From UBA2177 sp964487525 (GTDB taxonomy: Bacteria; Patescibacteriota; Dojkabacteria; SC72), in the NCBI GenBank assembly GCA_964487525.1, contig CAZAQC010000030.1, forward strand, positions 1 through 8,728: a DNA stretch of 8,728 bases, written 5' to 3'. Below are positions 1 to 5,508 of the stretch, in pieces. The translations under genes and the position numbers were made by a program. The notes below the pieces were generated by a model. The model was not told the DNA's origin. It saw only the letters and a list, made by a program, of their open reading frames with translations, and did not search any database. Within the stretch, counting starts at the first letter, position 1. Every line of letters starts with the position of its first letter.

Positions 1-1324
1 CACTAACTTCTCCTAAAGAATCTTCATCTACATTTTCGTTATTTCTCATAACTTCAATTATTCTTTTCTGAGTCTCCTCTATTAGCCACTCTCCCGGTAA
101 AATACCTCCTTTTCTACTAGACATTTTAATAGATCCTGGTAACTTAACCTTGCCATGTGCAATATGCTTTGTCTTTTCGGACAAGGATTGATCTATCTTA
201 CTTAAAGCATCTAATACAACCCTAAAATATCCACTCTGTTCATCTGCCGTTATGACTATTGATTCATCAAAATCCAATGTCTCGCTTTTTCTTAATGCCA
301 ATCCTATTTCTTTTGCCTCATATGTTGGCAAGTTATGGCTATTTATGAACACCCTTGTATGCAAATTTTTCTTTTCATCTCCCCTATATATCACCGATCC
401 CTCATCCTTCTCAAATATCTTTCCTATATTATCTAACACAACCTTTAACCCTGCTTCTCCCACCTCACTTTCGAAGAAATAGTAATCAAATTTTGTACCT
501 AACTTAGCATATATTTTTTCAAAAAAATCTAAACACCACTGTCTTCCTTTCTGGTACTTCTCTGAAAGGTTAATGCTCTCATATTTTGAAAAATCTTTCT
601 TTTCTAAAGAAGGAAGCGTTAAGGAAAAAATGTAATAGTTAATATTTACAATTTCCTCTATAGCAACTTCATCTTTTAATTCATCATAGTACTCTGCACC
701 TAATACATATGCATCTCCAAGATATTTAACTTTTAGCTCAAGAGGCATTTCCTCTATCTCTTCAAAAGATATATTCTCTTCATTCAATTTTCTTTCTAAA
801 CCCCAAAGAGCTTTAGCTACATGTAAGCCAACATCTCCTTGATAACAAGCTCTCTTCACATCAGCCCCTAGAGCCTCCTGTAGCCTTGCAAAAGACTCTC
901 CTACATTGTTTGAATACAGGTGCCCAATATGTAACTCTTTGAATGGATTAGCATCGGTATATTCAATAACTACTTGCTTGTCTTTTTTAATATCAAATTT
1001 GAAATAATCATCTCCACCTTCCACCATCTTTGTGAGATCTGTTAAAAAATATCTATTAGAAAGGTGAAAATTAATAAATCCAGGCTTCACATAATCTATC
1101 TTTTCAATATCCCCATCCTCATCAATATTCTCAACTATATCCTTAGCTATTTCTAGAGGATTTTTCTTTAACTGAGAAGATAGCTTCATAGCGATATTTG
1201 TTGAATACTCTCCATTTTGAGGTTCATTTGGAATTTCAATTATTATATCCAACCCTTTAAAATCAATACCCTGTTTAGATAGTGAATCTTCTATTAATTT
1301 CGTTATCTTTTCTACTATTTTCAT
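1..1324 (-). CDS. argS: Arginyl-tRNA synthetase (ArgRS), C-terminus cut by the left window edge
   Basis: Cytoplasmic class I aminoacyl-tRNA synthetase that charges tRNA-Arg with arginine using ATP. I translated this frame by hand: it is open for 441 codons from the ATG at 1324 to the edge. Visible parts are an N-terminal tRNA D-loop-recognition-like domain (about residues 1-90), the first ATP-binding signature NPFKELHIGH (HIGH at 132-135), the Rossmann core with insertions, and the second signature KMSSRKG (400-406). These motifs together are specific for ArgRS. Family members are usually about 550-600 residues, so the helical anticodon-binding domain should lie beyond the edge. The gene begins 20 bases after the 3' end of a tRNA-Arg gene, downstream of two cognate tRNAs. 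There is no Shine-Dalgarno sequence; a TGCTATTAT extended -10-like element ends 9 bases before the start. All 12 arginine codons I counted are AGA or AGG. Identity is secure; how it is transcribed is inferred. Confidence 0.95.
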   Translation of the reverse strand, partial: MKIVEKITKLIEDSLSKQGIDFKGLDIIIEIPNEPQNGEYSTNIAMKLSSQLKKNPLEIAKDIVENIDEDGDIEKIDYVKPGFINFHLSNRYFLTDLTKMVEGGDDYFKFDIKKDKQVVIEYTDANPFKELHIGHLYSNNVGESFARLQEALGADVKRACYQGDVGLHVAKALWGLERKLNEENISFEEIEEMPLELKVKYLGDAYVLGAEYYDELKDEVAIEEIVNINYYIFSLTLPSLEKKDFSKYESINLSEKYQKGRQWCLDFFEKIYAKLGTKFDYYFFESEVGEAGLKVVLDNIGKIFEKDEGSVIYRGDEKKNLHTRVFINSHNLPTYEAKEIGLALRKSETLDFDESIVITADEQSGYFRVVLDALSKIDQSLSEKTKHIAHGKVKLPGSIKMSSRKGGILPGEWLIEETQKRIIEVMRNNENVDEDSLGEVS

Positions 1325-1333
1325 TGTATGTAT

Positions 1334-1342
1334 ATAATAGCA
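1334..1342 (-). promoter_or_regulatory. Possible extended -10 promoter for argS
   Basis: On the minus strand the spacer between tRNA-Arg(TCG) and argS reads TGCTATTAT, which fits the extended -10 form TG-n-TAnnnT. It ends 9 bases before the ATG, so transcription from it would give an almost leaderless argS mRNA. No -35-like hexamer is visible at 17 bases; that position falls in the tRNA T-arm. The motif is short and the DNA AT-rich, so chance is a real alternative, and argS could instead be read through from the tRNAs. Confidence 0.3.
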
Positions 1343-1344
1343 CA

Positions 1345-1418
1345 CGCACCTGGAGGGATTCGAACCCCCAACCCTCGGTTCCGAAGACCGATGCTCTATC
1401 CAGTTAAGCTACAGATGC
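1345..1418 (-). tRNA. tRNA-Arg, anticodon TCG
   Basis: A complete 74-base cloverleaf folds by hand. The acceptor stem GCATCTG/CAGGTGC has 7 pairs including one T-G. The D-stem is GCTT/GAGC, and the D-loop carries GG followed by A20. The anticodon stem TCGGT/ACCGA closes loop CTTCGGA, giving anticodon TCG, which reads CGA and probably other CGN codons. The variable loop is GGGTT, and the T-stem GGGGG/CCCTC closes loop TTCGAAT. The discriminator base is G73. A20 and C35 are known ArgRS identity elements, and both are present. CCA is not encoded and must be added by the CCA-adding enzyme. It lies 38 bases after tRNA-Arg(GCG) and 20 bases before argS. The two tRNAs match at about 57 of 74 positions by hand, which suggests an old duplication. 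Confidence 0.96.
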
Positions 1419-1430
1419 CTAATTAGGTTA

Positions 1431-1439
1431 ATTTTATCA
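1431..1439 (-). promoter_or_regulatory. Possible extended -10 promoter for tRNA-Arg(TCG)
   Basis: The minus strand reads TGATAAAAT, an extended -10-like element ending 12 bases before the 5' end of tRNA-Arg(TCG). The same nine bases occur upstream of the other tRNA-Arg gene (1552-1560). No convincing -35 is seen. It could drive this tRNA and argS, but one transcript covering both tRNAs is equally possible. Confidence 0.3.
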
Positions 1440-1456
1440 CATTTATCCTAACTGTA

Positions 1457-1530
1457 CGTACCTGGCCGGGGTTGAACCGACAACCTTTGGTTCCGCAAAC
1501 CAATGCTCTATCCAATTGAGCTACAGGTAC
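1457..1530 (-). tRNA. tRNA-Arg, anticodon GCG
   Basis: A complete 74-base cloverleaf. The acceptor stem GTACCTG/CAGGTAC is perfectly paired. The D-stem is GCTC/GAGC, with A20 after the conserved GG. The anticodon stem TTGGT/ACCAA closes loop TTGCGGA, giving anticodon GCG, which reads CGC and, by G-U wobble, CGU. The T-stem GTCGG/CCGGC closes loop TTCAACC. The discriminator is G and CCA is not encoded. C35 and A20 support charging by ArgRS. Most bacteria read CGU/CGC with an ACG anticodon deaminated to ICG by TadA, so GCG is unusual. It starts 27 bases after the stop of the ComEC metallo-beta-lactamase gene and precedes the second tRNA-Arg and argS. Confidence 0.96.
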
Positions 1531-1551
1531 AGAATATATTTCTACTAAAGC

Positions 1552-1560
1552 ATTTTATCA
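1552..1560 (-). promoter_or_regulatory. Possible extended -10 promoter overlapping the upstream stop codon
   Basis: The minus strand reads TGATAAAAT, where TGA is also the stop codon of the metallo-beta-lactamase gene. It ends 21 bases before the 5' end of tRNA-Arg(GCG). The identical nine bases precede the other tRNA-Arg, and this repetition is the main argument for function. There is no clear -35, and chance in AT-rich DNA remains possible. Confidence 0.25.
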
Positions 1561-2409
1561 TAAATCATCAAACTTCATAACTATATTATCTTCTTCATAT
1601 GTGATTAAATATTGAACATTAAGCTTTTTGAATTTTTCTAATGTTTCATAGTGAGGATGTCCAAATTTATTCCTTTCTCCACAAGAACAAATAGCTATGT
1701 CTGGATTTATGGCAGTGAGAAACATATCAGATGAGGCAGTTTTAGAACAGTGATGTCCAGCTTTCAAAATATATATATTTTCTAAATCTTGACGATCTAT
1801 TAACCTCTCCTCTATTTCAACTTCCGCATCTCCCATAAGAAGAATCCCATAATCTTTAATCTTGAAAAATAATATTACTGATTCATTGTTAATATTTTCT
1901 TCCTGTTCTAATTCGTCTTTAAATGGATAGAGAACTTCACCTGTTATATCGCCATATTCAAGCATATCACCCTCTACTACATTGAAGATGATATCACCAT
2001 AGTTTGTAAGCAAATAATCATATCCTTTGTTCTCGTAATCTATTTCATTCAGTAGAACTTTCTCAACTGTATATTCCTCCAATACATTCAATACCCCTCT
2101 TATATGATCCTCATGAGGATGTGTTAATACTACTATTTCAATATTCTTGTCATACCAAGGCATTTGCTTAGCTAATTCATACACTATGTTGTCATCAGGT
2201 CCTCCATCCACAAGTATTTGGAAATTATCTTGTTGTATTAATATGGCATCGCCCTGCCCTACATTAAAAAATACAATCTCTGGGTCATTATTATTAAAGA
2301 CATCTAAGAAAGTAAAAAGAATTATAACTATGCAGAAAGAAATTACACTAACAACATCTTTTTGTAATATCCCTCTACCTATCTTTAAGATAGTAGTTGT
2401 ATTTTTCAT
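1558..2409 (-). CDS. comEC: Metallo-beta-lactamase part of split ComEC (competence nuclease-like domain)
   Basis: Equivalent of the C-terminal domain of ComEC, the membrane DNA channel of natural transformation. In the family this domain lies outside the membrane and is thought to degrade the non-transported strand. The 283-residue product has one N-terminal membrane helix (about 19-38), then the ComEC-type opening FFNVGQGDAILIQ (47-59) and DGG (68-70). The metal-site motif THPHEDH follows (96-102), then MGD (192-194), AGHHCSKT (217-224) and a late HPH (251-253). Candidate metal ligands H97, H99, D101, H102 and D194 are all present, so it looks catalytically intact. The ATG overlaps the end of the channel gene by 35 bases in another frame. 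The only upstream in-frame codon before a stop is ATA, so this is the only sensible start, and it has no Shine-Dalgarno sequence. Translation probably depends on coupling, unless the gene is a frameshifted continuation of the upstream one. A free-standing MBL hydrolase is less likely given the context. Confidence 0.85.
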   Translation of the reverse strand: MKNTTTILKIGRGILQKDVVSVISFCIVIILFTFLDVFNNNDPEIVFFNVGQGDAILIQQDNFQILVDGGPDDNIVYELAKQMPWYDKNIEIVVLTHPHEDHIRGVLNVLEEYTVEKVLLNEIDYENKGYDYLLTNYGDIIFNVVEGDMLEYGDITGEVLYPFKDELEQEENINNESVILFFKIKDYGILLMGDAEVEIEERLIDRQDLENIYILKAGHHCSKTASSDMFLTAINPDIAICSCGERNKFGHPHYETLEKFKKLNVQYLITYEEDNIVMKFDDL

Positions 2410-4036
2410 TATCTATGGGGTAAAAATATATTGTTAAAAGAAGAAGAATAATCAATAATGTAATTGATATATATCCTTCCTTTGAGTTTAGTATCTCCCA
2501 TGATCCAATATTTAAATTACCAACTACATTAACTATATATTCAAAATACTTAAGCTGCAAATTAACAGCAGTAAAAAATAAGTATGAAAGAGATCTGTGT
2601 ATATTCACTAAAAGTATAGATAGTACGCCCCATAACATGGTCCCCTCTATTACTGGAAGTATTAATGTGTTTACTGGTATAGACCATAACGAGAATGTTT
2701 TGAAAGTCATTATAGATATTGGGAGAGTTGATAACGTACAACTCATAGTAGGAAGTAAGTAATCGTTAAGTATTTGAAATTTCTTTGTAATTTTCTCTTT
2801 TACCGCTATTAGTATTGGTAGTATATATACCAATCCTAAAGTAGCAGAAACAGAGAGTAGAAATCCTACGTCATATATTATTAAAGGATCAAAGAAAACA
2901 AATACGGCAGAGGCCAAGGGAAGAGATATATGTACTGTATTACTTCTACCCAACAATATGGCAAAGAGAGAGAATGTGCTCATAATACAGGCTCTTACTA
3001 TGGAAGATGACAATCCTGAGAAAATAGCAAACATCCAAATTACTATTAGGCCAAGAATTATCTTGCCTTTTTTGTTTAAAAAGAAAAAGAGTTTGTTTAT
3101 AGTCATAACAAGTATAGTTATGTTGTATCCCGATGCAGCAACGATATGGCTTACACCTGCCATCCTAATATTCTCTCCAAAAGTGTTGCTAAACAAACGT
3201 TTTTTACCAAAGAGTATTCCTGCCAAAAGAGATGATTGTGGTTCTTGTATGATCGAATCTATTACATCTATAATATTTTCTTTTAAATCTATCAATACAT
3301 TCTTTATTACAGACCCTCCTCTCCTTTCTTCTATGTCATAGCAGGAATATTTTGGATTTTCCATGATTAAAAAGATATTTTTGTTCCTAAGGTATGTTTT
3401 GTAATCAAAATCTGAAAAACTTTCAGGTTCCACAAGGTACCCAGTAAACTGACAGACTTGCCCTATTACAAACTTCTCATAGTTTTCTGTCTTTATTAGT
3501 ATATATCCATGATCTTTTGGTAAAACAGTGTCATCAACGGACACATCCGATAGTAAAACAGCCTCCATCTGTTGAGTTATATGCTTTTTCTCAGGTTCAT
3601 TTATTAAATAGCCCTCAAAACTAATTTCAAGGCTTGTGAAACCAGCAACAAGCCGTTCAATTTCGTCTTGTTTTATAACTACTACGCCAACCTTACATAC
3701 AGACAATAAGGCTACTATGCTAATATAAAACAGTGGTCCAGAAAAGTGAACACCTCCTCCTATTTTCTTCTTATTCTCTTTTCTCTCATATTTTCTGTTT
3801 AATATGTTTCTCAAAACATAGTTTAAAGAAGAAAATATCAATAAAATGGATAAAAGCAGAACTAGTAGCCCCATAGTTCTACTATCATTTATGTTTCTCA
3901 GTATTTTGAAGAAAAATATAGTAAAGAATACATACATCAGAGAAAAGAAGAGAATCTTGTAATCATATATATACCTAAACAATCCTCGAATCCTCTTAAG
4001 GTACTTGGAGAGTATCTTTTTTATAGCGTGCAACAT
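2375..4036 (-). CDS. comEC: ComEC membrane channel part (OB-like and competence domains), lacking the fused nuclease domain
   Basis: Inner-membrane channel through which one DNA strand enters during natural transformation. Numbered from the ATG at 4036, the product is 553 residues. It has two or three N-terminal membrane helices (about 27-43, 54-74, 100-120), an extracytoplasmic OB-fold-like DUF4131-type region (about 137-235), and a polytopic Competence domain (about 265-540). Its hallmark GVSHIVAASGYNITIL lies at 294-309, followed by SGLSSSIVRA and VGFLLSVSATLGLVY. It ends just after a membrane helix with PIDNEKYNYYLKDR, then TAG, where a normal ComEC would continue into one more helix and the metallo-beta-lactamase domain; those are encoded next in another frame. 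The ATG lies 2 bases after the comEA stop. A TTG at 4048 would add four residues and overlap comEA by 10 bases; I prefer ATG. An AAGG about 13 bases upstream is the only, weak, ribosome-site candidate. Confidence 0.9.
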   Translation of the reverse strand: MLHAIKKILSKYLKRIRGLFRYIYDYKILFFSLMYVFFTIFFFKILRNINDSRTMGLLVLLLSILLIFSSLNYVLRNILNRKYERKENKKKIGGGVHFSGPLFYISIVALLSVCKVGVVVIKQDEIERLVAGFTSLEISFEGYLINEPEKKHITQQMEAVLLSDVSVDDTVLPKDHGYILIKTENYEKFVIGQVCQFTGYLVEPESFSDFDYKTYLRNKNIFLIMENPKYSCYDIEERRGGSVIKNVLIDLKENIIDVIDSIIQEPQSSLLAGILFGKKRLFSNTFGENIRMAGVSHIVAASGYNITILVMTINKLFFFLNKKGKIILGLIVIWMFAIFSGLSSSIVRACIMSTFSLFAILLGRSNTVHISLPLASAVFVFFDPLIIYDVGFLLSVSATLGLVYILPILIAVKEKITKKFQILNDYLLPTMSCTLSTLPISIMTFKTFSLWSIPVNTLILPVIEGTMLWGVLSILLVNIHRSLSYLFFTAVNLQLKYFEYIVNVVGNLNIGSWEILNSKEGYISITLLIILLLLTIYFYPIDNEKYNYYLKDR

Positions 4037-4038
4037 GT

Positions 4039-4776
4039 TTAAATACAAACCTTATCTTTGAATTTGTTTAATGTAGCCTCTCCTATTCCACTAACATTAA
4101 GCAAATCATTAATATTTGCATATGGTCTACCCTCAATTATTTTCCCTGCTGTGGATTCTCCTACTCCATTCAGAGTAATTAACTGCTCTTTAGAGGCTGT
4201 ATTGATGTTCACACATTGTGTATCTGAGTTATTTGTAGTATCAGAGGGGTCGGGGGACGTAGTAGTAGTTGTAGTTTGATCAATGTATGGTTCAGTAGTT
4301 GGAAGGATAGTAACAGGAGTTTCAAACATTTTTTCAATCTTCTCCGCTTCTTGTGTCAACCCTACTAACTGACATACTAGCTCTTTTTCAAAGGGGAAAT
4401 AAAGCTTTTGGCTATTCACAACGGGTTGAGAAAGGTTTATTTTTCTTGCAACAAATTTACTAGCTACGTCCTTACTGAAACCACCTGCCTTATTCACAAC
4501 ATCTATAACTAATGCATCGTTTTCTAAACAGTACACTCCAGGGTTTTTTAGTGCTCCGCTAGCATCAACATATATAGTACAACCTTCTTCAGTAGTAATT
4601 TTCTTGTCCTTCTCTACCGATATGTCTTCTTGTAGTACTATTTCAAGCTCATGTTCTGGTTGCAGTTCTAGTTGTGGAGTATTACAAAGGATTTTATTGT
4701 CAAAAAGTAAACCTAATGAAAAGGATACAGAAGATATGATTATGTAGTAGATAATTTGTTTTTTACTATTCTCCAT
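4039..4776 (-). CDS. comEA: ComEA-like DNA receptor with SLBB and helix-hairpin-helix domains
   Basis: Membrane-anchored receptor that binds incoming double-stranded DNA outside the cytoplasmic membrane and hands it to ComEC. The 245-residue product has an N-terminal membrane helix (about 8-25), an acidic stretch, an SLBB domain (about 66-128, with VDASGALKNPGVY) and a Thr/Ser/Pro-rich linker with six Thr in a row (155-187). The C-terminal domain starts CVNINTASKEQL and contains two helix-hairpin-helix motifs, NGVGESTAGKII (203-214) and SGIGEATLNKFK (229-240). This is the standard Gram-positive-type ComEA layout and length. Six cysteines (31, 66, 83, 135, 188, 244) lie outside the membrane; two of them flank the DNA-binding domain and could form a disulfide, which is inference. 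It lies 35 bases after the cyclophilin gene and 2 bases before comEC, supporting an operon. There is no Shine-Dalgarno sequence, and the start codon sits in a predicted hairpin. Confidence 0.93.
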   Translation of the reverse strand: MENSKKQIIYYIIISSVSFSLGLLFDNKILCNTPQLELQPEHELEIVLQEDISVEKDKKITTEEGCTIYVDASGALKNPGVYCLENDALVIDVVNKAGGFSKDVASKFVARKINLSQPVVNSQKLYFPFEKELVCQLVGLTQEAEKIEKMFETPVTILPTTEPYIDQTTTTTTSPDPSDTTNNSDTQCVNINTASKEQLITLNGVGESTAGKIIEGRPYANINDLLNVSGIGEATLNKFKDKVCI

Positions 4777-4787
4777 TAAGGAGAATA
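4767..4787 (-). promoter_or_regulatory. Hairpin enclosing the comEA start codon
   Basis: A perfect 8-base inverted repeat, TATTCTCC/GGAGAATA on the coding strand, is separated by TTAAT. The comEA ATG starts in the loop and its G is the first base of the 3' arm. An mRNA starting upstream could sequester the start in this stem, while one starting at or inside the arm would not. A regulatory role is inferred only from the exact placement. Confidence 0.35.
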
Positions 4788-4794
4788 TATATCA
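4786..4794 (-). promoter_or_regulatory. Possible extended -10 promoter for comEA
   Basis: The minus strand reads TGATATATA, a TG-n-TAnnnA/T-type element. It ends exactly 9 bases before the comEA ATG, the same spacing as the candidate before argS. It overlaps the hairpin by two bases. No -35 is seen. Alternating TA is common in this DNA, so confidence is low. Confidence 0.22.
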
Positions 4795-4811
4795 TAGAGA
4801 TTAAATATTGA

Positions 4812-5474
4812 TTAACCTTCTATGATTTGTACGCTTTCAATAACTACAGGATTTACAGGTTTGTCATTTCCATCCGTTTCTACCCTTTCTATTGAGTCTA
4901 CTACTGCAAAACCTTTGGTGACCTTTCCAAATATAGTATATCCACCATCCAAGGCTTCCAAATTAGCTTCTTGGATAGCTCCTGAGGTTATAAAGAATTG
5001 AGAACCATTAGTATTTGGTCCTGAATTAGCCATTCCTAATGTATATGGTTCGTATTTCCTATCAGTTATCTCATCTACTATTTTATACCCAGGACCTCCC
5101 ATACCGGTTCCAGTAGGATCACCTCCTTGTATTACAAAGCTAGGAACTACTCTATGGAATATGACATCATCGAAGAACTTCTCTGAGGCTAAGAACAAGA
5201 AGCTGTTAACGGTTAAAGGAGCTTCACTTTCGTAAAGATCCAACTCTATATCTCCCATTGATGTTTTTAATACAACCCTGTAGTCTACTCCTTCCTCTAA
5301 CACTTCTTCAGCCTTGCTGTATGTCTTCGATGTAGAGTTTTGGGCTAGGTCATCTGTAGTTACTATCATACCTTCTTTTGTTAAAATTAAACCGAATACT
5401 GATACTACTAAAAGCCCTAAGGCCAATAGTAATACCTTTTTATTATCTTTTATCGCATCAGACGCTATACTCAT
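4812..5474 (-). CDS. Membrane-anchored cyclophilin-type peptidyl-prolyl cis-trans isomerase
   Basis: Catalyses cis-trans isomerisation of X-Pro bonds, here probably outside the cytoplasmic membrane as a folding helper. The 220-residue product has a short Lys-containing N-terminus, one membrane helix (about 14-32) without an obvious cleavage site, a 30-residue linker and a full cyclophilin domain (about 65-219). Signatures include FHRVVPSFVIQGGDPTGTG (106-124, catalytic R108 with F113 and Q116), MANSGPNTNGSQFFIT (148-163) and LDGGYTIFGKV (175-185). By alignment from memory to human cyclophilin A, the W121 position is Ala and H126 is Tyr. The W121 change usually lowers cyclosporin binding and does not abolish activity. 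The gene lies 34 bases after the LamG surface protein and 35 before comEA, so its clients may be that protein or the competence proteins; this is inference. The ATG at 5474 has no Shine-Dalgarno sequence. All four arginine codons are AGA or AGG. Confidence 0.95.
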   Translation of the reverse strand: MSIASDAIKDNKKVLLLALGLLVVSVFGLILTKEGMIVTTDDLAQNSTSKTYSKAEEVLEEGVDYRVVLKTSMGDIELDLYESEAPLTVNSFLFLASEKFFDDVIFHRVVPSFVIQGGDPTGTGMGGPGYKIVDEITDRKYEPYTLGMANSGPNTNGSQFFITSGAIQEANLEALDGGYTIFGKVTKGFAVVDSIERVETDGNDKPVNPVVIESVQIIEG

Positions 5475-5508
5475 ACCATATTCTACTAAATTTTCTTACT
5501 TTAGGATA

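Noticed and set aside
252..482. Plus-strand open frame of 76 codons
   Set aside because: It lies wholly antisense to argS, which carries clear ArgRS motifs, and has no recognisable content of its own.
1558..1560. TGA read as Gly or Trp, as in some Patescibacteria lineages
   Set aside because: Here TGA ends the metallo-beta-lactamase protein at a normal length, and the next sequence is a tRNA gene. No in-frame TGA interrupts any other gene.
2379..2393. Perfect 15-base palindrome CTATCTT-T-AAGATAG in the comEC overlap, considered as a frameshift stimulator or terminator
   Set aside because: The loop would be one base, so any hairpin is small and AT-rich. There is no T-run and no typical slippery heptamer upstream.
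2958..3341. Plus-strand open frame of 127 codons, plus smaller ones at 2147-2437, 4058-4279, 5314-5739 and 6447-6635
   Set aside because: All are antisense to strongly supported comEC, comEA, cyclophilin or LamG genes and show no domain or membrane pattern beyond the reverse of those genes.
4037..4048. TTG at 4048 as the comEC start
   Set aside because: The ATG at 4036 lies 2 bases after the comEA stop and is the stronger codon. The TTG would add only four residues and overlap comEA. It cannot be fully excluded.
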